From contig CAADRB010000042.1 in NCBI GenBank assembly GCA_900708905.1, forward strand, positions 401,957-465,956: a DNA stretch of 64,000 bases, read 5' to 3'. Positions within the stretch are counted from its first letter, which is position 1. Every line of letters begins with the position of its first letter. The position numbers and the translations under genes are program-made. Below the pieces are notes generated by a model, which saw only the letters and a program-made list of their open reading frames with translations, was not told the DNA's origin and searched no databases. The DNA comes from Hymenolepis diminuta. Taxonomy: Eukaryota; Platyhelminthes; Cestoda; Cyclophyllidea; Hymenolepididae. Below are positions 1 to 11,200 of this stretch, one piece after another.

Positions 1-189
1 GGGCTAGATATCCCGTTACAAAACTGATGGTTTTTTCTAAAAACTTACCTGAAGCAACAGAGTTTTCCGGGTGGGAAGAACTAGAGTTAAGTTGGGCCAC
101 ATGCACATTAGACTGCAATATAAATGACTGTGATAATATTATGGATATCACTACTGTACAAATTGGCACAACATCGAAGGGATAGAAGG

Positions 190-460
190 AAAAGCTCAAG
201 ACATCATTTCGTTAGATCAGTTCGGAAGTAGCCGATAAAGCCATCCTAATTAATTGATAAATGAAATGAGATATATATACAAACGTCTCTTCGCAAGACG
301 TCTGTCCCATCTGGTCGTCAATGTCTCCGCGTTATTTTTGGCATCCGTATAGGTACCGATGTGCAAACACTCATCTGAACTGCCTATGAATGCTGTTGTT
401 GAGATTTTATCGCTCTCAATCACCAGATGTTTGTTGATACTTGTCGTTTATAGTAGAACA
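190..460 (+). repeat. Dispersed repeat family 1, copy A (decayed)
   Basis: This stretch matches, in the same orientation, the repeat at 5890-6180 and the reverse complement of 4512-4890. Shared landmarks in order are GATCAGTTCGGAAG, TTGATAAAT, a CGTCTGTCCC stretch at the CATGTCTCGTCGTC position, GTGCAAACAC, GAGAT(T)TTATCG and CACCAGATGTTTGTTGAT. Divergence is high, so this is an old copy. Confidence 0.6.
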
Positions 461-639
461 AAAGGATTAGAGAAAGGTGGGGGAGAGCTGAAAGGGAAGA
501 GAGCAAGAATCAGCGCTGAGTGAGCTGAAAAGTTGTTGCAATGACATGGTCAAATTTAAGAGTTGACAGGTCCGCGTTTTTTTCCATCTGCCGAGCAAAT
601 AATAAGATAATCGTAATCTGGCAATTAGGACAACGAAGA

Positions 640-1010
640 GTTATGGGCCAATATGTGCATCTGATGGAATACTACCCTTTTGAATATTTTCATCACTTTC
701 CTCATTTTCAATGTTCAATATCATGAAATTCATAAGATGTATGAAAGATAGAAATAAGAACCAAGGATAATAAAGTTCAATGAGTGAGAAAAAGCAATCA
801 TTTCACATCATGCCCACAATCCTTTGACTTGTGGGCGATATTAATATAAGTATATGTCCTGATCTAGCCAATGGCCAAACCGATCTCCCATGTTTGGCTT
901 CTCCCATTGGTCCACGCTCTGCGTCCATGTTAAATGCACGCTTCAGTTTGACTAGTTGGATTGCAAACCTACCTCCAGCGTACTTTATGGATTGCACTTC
1001 CATTTTATAA
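640..1010 (-). repeat. Dispersed repeat family 2, copy A
   Basis: Read on the minus strand, this matches 19180-19400 over a long block. It shares GGACCAATGGG, then AAGCC-AACCTGGGAG-like sequence, then GGCCATTGGC, AGATCAGG and a T-rich tail with CATCTTTCATACATCTTAT. The open frames at 541-726 and 803-1003 lie inside or beside this repeat and are not considered genes. Confidence 0.65.
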
Positions 1011-1477
1011 CTTCGGATCTGGACGAAACACTAAAACCATAGCGTAATAGAACATTAAAGCCATCTCACTAACATTTGGCGATCTCATTCCATGTTTGCA
1101 AATAACCTCGTTTTTTTCAAATAAAGGAGGGATGACCGGACATTTCGACCCCACTCACTAATTACCAAAATCTCAGTCCGGAATGGTTGTTAAAATTAAG
1201 ACTGTCACCTAATTAGATATAACAAGAAGAAATCGAAGAATCAACCTGAATGAAAAGCTGTATTTGGCAATTTACCGCTATCCAACAAAACTAGGACATT
1301 TTAGATCTCCGGTTTAACGGAAGGACATGATATCGCCAAGGATATGTATTAGAAAAAGCAGAATACAAACTTAATGACACCAGATGAGTCGTTTATATAT
1401 AGATATATTACAATATGGACAAATTAACACTTGAAAGAAAGACACATGGAGAGATTGAAAGGCGCGTTTAATTCATT
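1011..1477. other. Gene-free stretch downstream of TBCE
   Basis: No exon, tRNA or clear repeat was seen. It should contain the TBCE 3' untranslated region. No AATAAA hexamer was identified near the stop codon on the minus strand. Confidence 0.5.
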
Positions 1478-3688
1478 CTACACCGACGACCATCGGGCAA
1501 CAAGTCTGTCACCACTAACAACTCCAAAGAAGCCAATTTCTCTAGTATCCAAATCAAGTGGTACTTCAACATTCCCAAACCCCGGTCGAGAAGCAATCGT
1601 CACTAGACAAATACTCGCAGTTGATGATAAATGAAAGAGGCGACGAACAAGCGCTCTAAGATGGTTCACAGTCATCCGAGAGGGAAGACGTCTAACCACT
1701 TCGAGATTACTTCCATTTGGTGGGTCACAGGATATAGTCAGCTCAACTAATCCTTCTTTTAGTGCTTGGATGATTGTCTACAATAGAATGCGATAAAATT
1801 AAAATCTAATCAAACAGATATAGTGTCTTTTTAAACGTACTTTCGTTTCACTTTGATCCGGAGCGCCATGCTTGTCACAAAGAGCTTTAAAAGTAGGATA
1901 TTTCTTCTCAAAATCGACCTTTGTCTCTTTCCCCAGCTTTTCCGATTCTATCCACGCCTTACCATAGCGTTTTAGGAAGTCCAATTCAGCCCCTCTTCTC
2001 TCATTCCGTTCAACGTCTTGTCTGTTGAGGCATTTCAACTTGGGAAGACGAGCGATCATTTCCTGCCGCGCAGTTTCTCTATAAGAGTGATTATTGGAGA
2101 AAAACAAGTCCGACTTACGGTGAAACGGATTCTATAATGGGATTTTGAGAGAGGATTAAGTTAGTAAGATTAGGCAGCCGATCAAGTTCATTTACTGTTT
2201 CCCAGTCATTAATGAGGTTTTCTCGAAGAGTTAGTATCTCCAAATTGGGAAAAATAGTTTTTTCTACAGGGAGATTTAACTCAGAAAACTTGTTTCCATT
2301 CAAAATGAGATTTTTCAAGTTTTTCGAGTTCCCCAATATAGCAAATACACACGAAAAATCTGTTAATCCAGTTGCCGTCAAATCAATTTCAAATAGTTTA
2401 AGCAAAAGAGGAGTAAGTCGATTCCCAAGATCAGACAAAGGGTCGGGGAGATTACCAAGCTATTAGAAAATTAAATCAAAGGGAAAGAAATTAACAGCAA
2501 ACCTCATTGTAGGCTGCACATAGATCTTGCAGTGATGGCATCCAACTTAAAATTCTTGTAATCTCACTCCAGCCAAACTGTAAACCATCTTTCTCTGAAG
2601 GCATCTGGACTGTAACTAAACGAGTAAGAGATTTAAATGCCGAAGAACACAAGGCTTCGGCTTTTTCAACATCACTATCAATATCTAGAATCAAACGACG
2701 TCTCGGTTCAAAGATATCAGATAGCTCATCTTCTGCAGTTCTTGGAAGTCTCAAATAATTTGAGCCAACATTCAATTTTTTCAAGGCCGGAAGCTGCCTA
2801 CAAATCTAATTATTTTGAAATTAGTATTAAAGACGAAGTTACATAAGCAATTTCAACCCATTTGGAAAAGAGACAACGCGATATATCCAGCTCACAAAGG
2901 GAGGACAAGTACTGGGTCAAACCCTGAGCAGATTCCGGCCATAGTGAACGAACATCTTTTTCCAACGTTTCATTTTCCTTTAAACCACGGAAGACCGGCA
3001 TATCTTGAACGCACGCAGATCGTAATTGAGAAAGCTTATCTGCAACTCCTTTTGTGCCGCACTTTTCATGATTGTGGGTATCTCCAGAAGAGTTGGTAAA
3101 TATTTCCACTGTAAATGGAGTATTTGCTGATGCGGTATGGTTTTCAAGATATTGAGATTCTACTACAGATAGATCCATAGTTGCCTTCAGATATCCTGCA
3201 GTGGCACTTTCCAACTTAACACCAGTTAAGGGATCACCCCCGGCTTGAAAAAGAGCTGGATTTTTTGCAATCATCTGACATTCAACACAGAGAACGTAAT
3301 GTGTAACCAAGGCTTCTTCTAAACTCGTACCAAGTGAGACTTTTTCAGGCCTAAAATAACTCAATAAGCTCATGATTCTCAAAAAAATTAATGCAATAAT
3401 TGAGAAAACCTACTTTAGGAATGAACCAGAGGTTGGATGATGAGTATAAAAATATGTGATACCTTTAAAGGATCCATCATGACGGCCGTTTTTAGAATCA
3501 TCCCAATCTACTCCCAGCCAAATGAACTTGGAGTTAGCTAGTGGGCCAACATATTTAATAGTTCCGAACTGTTCTTCTTTAACTACACGACATCCAATAA
3601 GATTCTGCGAAATATTCGTGATTTTCCCCGTGCTAGTTCCATCATAGATGTTTGCAACTTGTGACACCCCGTTAGAAGCCCCAAACAT
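1478..3688 (-). CDS. TBCE: Tubulin-specific chaperone E (tubulin-folding cofactor E), six exons
   Basis: Exons in transcript order are 3688-3414, 3350-2843, 2805-2503, 2459-2119, 2078-1841 and 1777-1478. They join in phase to 1965 nt, or 654 aa. Residues about 31-95 are a CAP-Gly domain with the GRHDG signature and a conserved WLGVDWDD stretch. The middle (about 220-450) carries leucine-rich repeats such as NLKNLILNGNKF and NLTNLILSQNPI. Exon 6 (about 555-654) is the ubiquitin-like domain ending RLVARWSSV. CAP-Gly, then LRR, then UBL is the order in TBCE, which binds alpha-tubulin in the cofactor complex that makes alpha/beta dimers in the cytosol. Donors and acceptors are canonical (GTAGGT, GTAACT, GTTTGC, GTAAGT, GTACGT). 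Introns are 63, 37, 43, 40 and 63 nt. The protein is somewhat longer than the roughly 527-aa human protein. The start is the first ATG before the CAP-Gly domain; an upstream non-coding exon is possible. Confidence 0.93.
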
Positions 3689-4500
3689 TGTGATAAAAAC
3701 ACACAGGACTGACCCAAATAATCGGTATGTTCTTATTGGTTTCTAGGCCAAGACTGGGACTATAAAACAAAACATTTGAATAAATCTAGATTAGAGTTTT
3801 TCAATCTCATACATTAAAAGTGTGAAAAATATAAATAATCAGTTAATTGCCAGTATAATAAACGACACATTGTAATTGATTTATTATTATTTAATTGGAA
3901 AAAAATATTATCCCTCATTTTATCTTAATAATATATTGAATAAATTAATGATAATTATTGTGCATTTCAAGTTGTTATTGCATTGTTAGAATACTATTTC
4001 ACATATCACGTAGGTTCTCCATTCAAGTCTCATTTACTAATCTATTATATTTAATGAAAAAATTGCCCATTTCAAATACAACAGATCATAATAATTGATA
4101 CTTTTGTACGCTCTATATTTATGAATTACTTCTTGCACGTCACTATAATAAAAATTTTACGTGGTGTCAATATTTTGAACTGTACAAATATCTGCGTGAT
4201 GATAAATTCAGTTTTTAATATTTTGTAGAAGAAGTAATGTATATGTACTTTTAAATAAGTAATTAATCGAAAAAAAGATTAAATCTTAACAAAACCCTGT
4301 GATATATATATATATACAACCGTCAATACTCAGCAGTTTTATCATTTGAAATATTCATATATCTCAATATTGTCTGCTTAGGAGAGCTTTGCATTGCAAA
4401 GTAAATTTTAAAGGTCTTAGAACATCGGAATTCTTTATTCATTTATTAGTATAATATAACATGTTCTCTTTTCTATCTTTTTAGATAAACATTTAATGGC
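3689..4500. other. AT-rich stretch upstream of TBCE
   Basis: This holds the TBCE promoter side and very AT-rich sequence with a short TA run near 4300-4315. No convincing exon or repeat was found. Confidence 0.5.
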
Positions 4501-4511
4501 TTCGCTTAGGC

Positions 4512-4890
4512 CAGAGTCGTCATTTCGATGGTGCGGTGGTTAACATGGTCGTTTGCATTGTCAGAATCGACGCGTTTGATGCCACCATTTGTTATAGCCA
4601 GCAGATGTCCATCAACACATGACGATTAGAAATGACTGATTGGCGATAAGATCTCCACTACGGCGTCCACAGGTGGTCCCACTGCATGTTTGCGTGTTTG
4701 CACATAGATATCTAAACAAATGTTGATCATCACGTCGAGACACCGACGACGAGACATGACTGATGTCTAACGAAGAAATGTTTTGTATATAAACGTAACT
4801 TATTTATTAATAAATTGGGGTGGTTTGCCTGTCACCTCCGAACTGATCTAGCGACATGAGTGACTTGACTTATTCCATCTATTCCTTCTA
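4512..4890 (-). repeat. Dispersed repeat family 1, copy B (left arm of foldback)
   Basis: The reverse complement matches 5915-6180 along about 270 bp. Shared blocks include TCGAATAGA, CATTTCTTCGTTAGAC-like sequence, TCAGTCATGTCTCGTCGTCG, AGATATCTATG, CACCTGTGGA, CGTAGT-GAGATCTTA and CATTTCTAATC. On the plus strand the 4520-4585 end reads like a tRNA gene head (GGTGCGGTGGTTAACATGG, then GCGTTTGATGCC at the B-box position), which suggests a tRNA-derived SINE origin. Confidence 0.7.
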
Positions 4891-5203
4891 TTCGATTTAT
4901 GCGGCCTCGAAGATCTTCCAACGTTATTACACCATTACATACCAGTGAGCGAATGGCCGATCTCATTAATCAAATCTGCTTAATATATATTATGGCAAAA
5001 TTCAAGTTTCGCATCAGGACATTCCTTAATGCTTTTACTCTTCTCCAGTCAACTCTTTCGAAATGGGCTTTGGAATTGAAAACTTCTTTTAGTAACCGTC
5101 ATAAGATTTTTTAAAATCATTTGCCCCAAATACGTGCCATCGCTTAAAACGATATACATGCATAGGATCATTAGAAGGAATCGCATATTAAATACCGCTT
5201 TAT

Positions 5204-5287
5204 GGTGCTTATATCACCTTTATGTGGCCAATTCCACTAAGGTGAAATGAGTCCATTCATCTTCATAAGCACCGAGGTATAAAGGTG
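5204..5287. repeat. Interlocked pair of inverted repeats
   Basis: GGTGCTTAT (5204-5212) is complementary to ATAAGCACC (5265-5273), and CACCTTTAT (5215-5223) is complementary to ATAAAGGTG (5279-5287). The order is arm 1, arm 2, arm 1', arm 2', which is pseudoknot topology rather than a simple hairpin. It lies midway between the two inverted copies of family 1. Confidence 0.6.
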
Positions 5288-5879
5288 ACTGAGAAAGGCA
5301 GAGAATTATATGTGCAAATGTATGGAGCGCTACCACTCAGGACCATTCGTTCACTCCATACGACCTGTAAATGGCAACTGTTTACTAATGTTTTATATTT
5401 GCTTATTTATTGATTGTCGACAACAAGGTAAAAAAATTAAAATTTTTGTAATGGGAGAGCATACGATTACAGGGAAAAATAAAACAAAGGTTACTGGGTT
5501 GAGTAAAACAGAGAAGGCATCAGATTTGGATTGCATATTTCACTGCATCATATTCCAATGTTTCAGTGTCTTCTATTATTGAGGTGGACTCAAACAAATA
5601 TTGGTATCCGGTCATAAACTGCCCATATGTGGAAAATTTTTGAAAGTAAACACTATACCTGATTAATATCTGCCCTAGAGCTAAACAAGAAACTCTTTCG
5701 TTATTATCGTTTTATGCCAGTCCCATCTTGAAAAAAGCAGAAGTGACCTTATTTTCCACCGATATTTAATTGTCATCTTAATTCGATTCCTTAATTCTGC
5801 ACGTATTTCTTTTTCGGATTTTAAGCTATTTCTCGATTTTCCCACATTATGTGACACCCGCGTTCGTGGCGTCACTCCG

Positions 5880-6180
5880 AATAATCAGGTTATGTGGACG
5901 AGGTTACATTGGTCGAATAGATAGAATAAATCAAGTTGCCTATGTCACTAGGTCAGTATAGAGGTGGCCGGGAAGCCGACCCACTTTATTGATAAATGCG
6001 TTAGGTTCCTGCACAAAGCATTTCTTCATTAGACTTCAGTCATGTCTCGTCGTCGATTGGCATCTCTTCAGATATCTATGATAATGCACGTATACACAAC
6101 TGGACCGCCTGTGGATACCGTAGTCGAGATCTTACCAGTCAATCATTTCTAATCATCAGGTGTTGATTGACCTTTGATGT
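5880..6180 (+). repeat. Dispersed repeat family 1, copy C (right arm of foldback)
   Basis: This is the inverted partner of 4512-4890; see that entry for shared blocks. Together the arms enclose about 1 kb in which no transposase was recognised. The two open frames inside (4899-5114 and 5310-5582) show no domain. Confidence 0.7.
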
Positions 6181-6450
6181 TTTCAGCACCCTGCAACTAG
6201 ACACAATTTTGACTTACGAATCACAAGACCATCAACTTTTCCCTATCTTCTCCCGATTCAAATAATCTGTCGCCGACTCTCTCTATCTTCTACCTTGTGG
6301 TAGTGGAGATCTTAAAGCTGAAATAGAAAATACCTCACCATCTTTTTTACATTAAGTTTATCAGTTTTCATTTTGTGCGTCAGATTTCGCTACTGTTTAC
6401 CTTCATCCGCAATTTATATTTACTCGTCCTTAAAATCACACATATAAAGA

Positions 6451-6755
6451 ATGTACCGCCTACTGGCGATACCGACTTTCTGCTGTCTGATTGGCTACTG
6501 GTGAAGTTTATTCTTGGCATCAGATAAGGTCCTACTCAAAGGCTGCAGTTATTAGTACCTGGCCATGGAAAGGTCCTAATGATGCAGCTTGGAGAAATAT
6601 AGATCACCCTTCTGGATCGGCAGTTTCTGCCGTAGTTGCCGGGTGTACTGCAGCAGAGGAATACAAATCGATACCAACGGTTGGGGCCGGAGGTTCCCCT
6701 GATGAGAATGGAAATACGACCCTCTGCCATGGTGATAGATGGTGAATCGATGAAT
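6451..6755 (+). pseudogene. Broken duplicate of AGA exon 1
   Basis: This stretch matches the functional exon at 8243-8566 from its signal peptide to its splice donor. An ATG at 6451 opens a hydrophobic leader (MYRLLAIPTFCCLIGYW) that stops at TGA. The homology resumes in another frame (ISTWP, then VSAVVAGCTAAE, then GAGGSPDENGNTTL). Between the ATG and the shared TWP codons the copy is 20 nt shorter than the functional exon. Between NTT and the following ATGGT it is 2 nt shorter. Both changes shift the frame. The donor ATGAAT/GTAAGC is still intact. No copies of the later exons were found between 6756 and 8242. The likely origin is a partial tandem duplication followed by decay. An ATG at 6729 would give nine codons in phase with functional exon 2, so an N-terminally truncated transcript is conceivable but lacks the signal peptide. 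Confidence 0.85.
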
Positions 6756-8242
6756 GTAAGCTTCCTCATCCCTATATTAATTCATACCTTGAACAGAGTA
6801 AAGGCAAACGAATCTTACTTTAACCATCTCAACGTCTTCAGTACGATTTCTATTATCAAGATGATAAATGGGATGAGTCCAATTCTTAACTAGCAACAGT
6901 TTTTTGTATGATGCATACTTATGTTTCTTTAATAAAAATAGGTTACCAATAAAATATTGCTTTAGTTTATTGAAATTCAGTAGATTACTAGGTGATAAGG
7001 CAAGAAAATGTATTAAATTAGCAATGACCTTCCATAGTAATAAAAGCCTCTAGAAGACAAAACCACAGCCGGACCGAAGGTAATTTTGTTCATTCATCCT
7101 GTCTAGACTAACCTAAATGTCAAGACCAGAATGCACCAGCATTTATTTTATCACATAAAGGCATAGATGCCACCTGCGGGACGTCTTTTCGCCCTTAAGA
7201 CAATGAACATTTTGAAAGTCAGATTCTTCTACTGTTGTAATGCTAGGATGTCTGGCTTCTGCCCCCCAACTAAATACAAATAGGCTGTAGAGACGCAAAT
7301 CTGGAGAGATAAGACAGAAACGCCGTTATTCCCAAAATAAAAACTGAATATTGAATGCATCCAAGTCGTCTTAATATTATTTGATATTGAAAGATTAAAA
7401 CAATACTTGACTGATAACAGTTTTGCCCGTATAGCTATCAAGCTGTCAGGAGCGGTGTGCGTCCGCATTATCGATAGAGATGATGACCGAGTTAGAAACG
7501 AGCCCTAGGAACTGCTCATCCGAAGACAAAACATAAATACTGCAATTATGACCTTAGTTTTGACGGCTTTTTATCACATACTATGCAGGATTGAGTCAAA
7601 TTTATCGATATCCTTCCGATTTATTATCTTTGAAAAAAACATCAGTGCGTATTATTTCTACATTTTTTATGTGAAAGTACCGATTTAAGTCTATACAGTG
7701 AGAGCCACATGCTAGGAGACAATGGGTGTAACAGAATATTAATAAAAGTTGCTGTTAATATTTTAACCCATCCATTTATGGGGAGATCCGTCCATTTAAC
7801 TGTAAAGAAATCGAAAGATTTCTGTGATACCACAAGACTAATTACTTTCTAAATTAGGCTTGACTGAATTTCATAAACTGAAAGTGTATTATAGGTAACT
7901 TTTGCTTTCTCGGATGCTTTATGTTAAACTGACGCTTGATAAGTTGAAAGTTAAAAGAAATTACTGTTATCATTTAAGAACTTGAACGTTGGAGAATCTA
8001 TAATTGACACAATTGGTAAACAGGGCTTTAAAGGTTGATTTATGCAGAGATTTGTCAATGACAAATAAAATTTAACTAATAGCACCACCTGCATTATTCA
8101 CTATTGGTTAAACTCAAGTGCAGGTCCCTCGAACGTTTAACGTATAAACACGCATCAAGTCATAGTGATAAACAAAGCATATGTCAGCTTACTTGCAAGT
8201 AGTCACTAGCTGTATCATTAGTAGTCGGTGTAGTCGCATCAA
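6756..8242. other. Spacer between the AGA pseudo-exon and the AGA gene
   Basis: No later AGA exon copies, tRNA or recognisable repeat were seen. The last few hundred bases presumably hold the AGA promoter. No TATA or CCAAT element could be called with confidence. Confidence 0.45.
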
Positions 8243-11200
8243 ATGCACAGTCTAGGATTCTTATTCTTCGTGGCATTAATCTTACTAGGGTTCGCAAATG
8301 GAAAAAGTATTGTAGTCCCATGGGCAGACCTATATCCTCCATCATATAAAGAAATGGTTGTGATTAATACATGGCCGTTACTGGAACCAGCAAGAAGCGC
8401 TTTCCAAGTTCTTCAGAGAGGTGGAAGCCCTCTAGAAGCTGTAGTAGCTGGATGTACGGTGGCTGAAGCTGATCCGAACGTCACCAGTGTTGGTTATGGC
8501 GGATCTCCCGATGAAATAGGGAATACGACCTTGAATGCTATGGTCATGGATGGCGACAGTATGAATGTAAGCCAATTTATTAATTCGCTTATTTATGCAT
8601 ATACAAGTCCAGGTTTTCATTGGAGGAAACAGTATTAGGATTTAATGATGAGAAGTTGGGAGATCAAGAGAATCCTACTTTACCCGAGTAATAGAGCATT
8701 CAAGTTATCTGCTTTCTCATCAAGATTGTTTGATCAATTTATTGCATTTTTATCTTATGGGAAATACAGACGACACGGTCAAATTTGATTTCGTAGCCAT
8801 CCTTTCTTCATATAAATCTTCCAAACTGGATCAGCTTGTCCGCCATGTACGTGTATGTCTATTCATATCATTATCATTTTTGAAGAATCAATGACACTCA
8901 GATGATTTTCCCGTTGTGCACACCTTTCAGTTGCTGTTGATACTCAATGATGCGGAGTATTTTAAAACCCAAGTTTAGCCATCTTTCTCGTTAAACATCT
9001 GTTTTATGGCTTCAACTACTTTCGAAAACTTTTTGTAGGAACAGCTTTAGATTTCCCTTTTCTCAGAAAATACGATTTCAGTAGCACTTTATCTAATATA
9101 TAGTAGCCCAGCCAGGTATTTATTTTTCGCTTTTCCGATTAAAAGTATGGAAGGAGTAGTGAGTGTAGCTGATCTATTACCCTTCCAACTTGTTTTGATT
9201 CTCACCACACAACAAGATGGAGAAAAAGAAAGGTTTTTGGTTGGAGAGCTTTATTGAGAATAGGGATAAAGGTCCGAACGACGTACGTGGGTGTTTCAAT
9301 GAGAAATGGATGTGACTGGCGGGCGTATACATGACTGTTCATGTAAAGTGATAATCTGAAAACAAATGATTTTAGGGTGCATGGATTGAGACCTGGCAAC
9401 AGTGACATTCTCTACGCGTTGTGGGAACATCAGTCTGGATCGATCTTCTGGATTGATATGACGTGGTCGAGTTTTATTATTAAACGATTACAATAGGAGT
9501 TCCTAAATGTTTCTGAAGTCATTTGTGCATTATACATTTCCACTTGTTTATCCTCATTGTAAAAGCTCCTTATTACAAATCGAATTATTAGAAAAACATT
9601 TGACAGTCACCCGGTCGTTGCTCATCCTGTGCCCCGGTAATTATTTATGAATGGACTAACTATGACTTCGTCCCTTACCTACGGTTAAGTGTTATCGTTG
9701 TGCTCTAATCGATTTTCTCACCCCGATATTTACCCTCACTCCCTTCTGTCAATGACTCATCCTGTTTATGGATTCGTTATCTTACTCTCAAATATTCGGT
9801 TTTACTTTGCCACTTAACCACCTCAGTTCACCTATTAATAGACTGACGCGCTTTCCGTTTTCTCTCTGCAGGATGCGTTTTCTAAATAATTTTAATTAAG
9901 GAGTGTCTTTTAGACAAGTTAATATGAAAGGGCATAAAGTATATGAGATGCACGAAAGATGGAAATGGGGACGAAGAAACGTTAGAGTGTTCAAAGGTAA
10001 GAGAAAGCGACTGTCTTGACACAATGGCTACTAACCTCTGAGGGGGAATTGGTAGTGGGTATATCTCGGCATGCTTGCTCCTCATTAGTACATGCTCTGT
10101 GTCCATACGATTCTGCATGCTGAAAAACGAGCATCCGTGCTGGCTGACGCGGCCTAAATTCGATTTTTCAGTAGCAACGTATTTGGTGTCTTACATCTGT
10201 AATATGAATACCCAAGCACCGATTATGTCTTTCCTCTATCTTATGGTGAAGTTTGTTAAAGCTATTACTATAGCTTCCTCTCAACAGATCATGCATTCAT
10301 AACTCATTCAACTCACACTTATCGTATTATATAAATCTTATCCCACACATACTAATGCCATTGTTGGATGTTTTATATTCAACTTGTAACAATCCGTAAC
10401 TCAGTTTCGTTTTCCTACTGGAAATAAATTAATTTCCACCCTTAGATTTGATTAGAATAATGATTAATGGAACGGAATGAGAAGGATAAGACGACATATG
10501 ATTTCAATAAATGCTGAAAATTTCACACGACACTGAGGCAGTGTGCTGAACGCTTGAAATTATAAGATTTATTATCGGATAGAGGGTTTTGGTTGCATAT
10601 TTCAGTGTGAAGACAAATGAGTTAATATGAAGTGTTGTTTTGTGAATTTGAGTATGCTTCAGCAGGTCAGACAATCAAAGAATCAACTAGATAGGATAAA
10701 AGGTGTGCAGAAATAGACACGCCTCAGATGAAATTCGCAGTTAGTTAGCTTAGAAAATTGTTGATATAAATTGCAACTAAAAAATCTAAGAGCCAGATAT
10801 TGATGAATAAGAGGTTTGAATCCATAATTCAAACGAATGATGTCATAACTTTCAATCACCGCCTTTTTGCCCAACCACATTTCACTCCTTATTTTAACAA
10901 TCTTAGTCGTCCTCAAATATTCTTTTTAATTAAAAAATGTAACATGTATAAGAAGTGATTCCTAACAGATGCGCTATTAAATTAATATCTTCACCTGCTG
11001 TTTTTTGATCTGTAAAATGTATTGATGATCAAAAATATTTATGTAATCTTGTCGGTTACAGGCCTTCCTACTTAGTTTTGTTTCTATTCCGTCATTAGTT
11101 AAAAAGTCAGTTAATTGTTTCTATAGACACAAGAATATACAACAAATTTACTTCCGTAGTAATTTAACCTTTTAGCGACCAGTATTCCTCTTTCATTCCC

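Noticed and set aside
4303..4316. TA dinucleotide run as a TATA-type promoter
   Set aside because: No gene start follows within a sensible distance on either strand.
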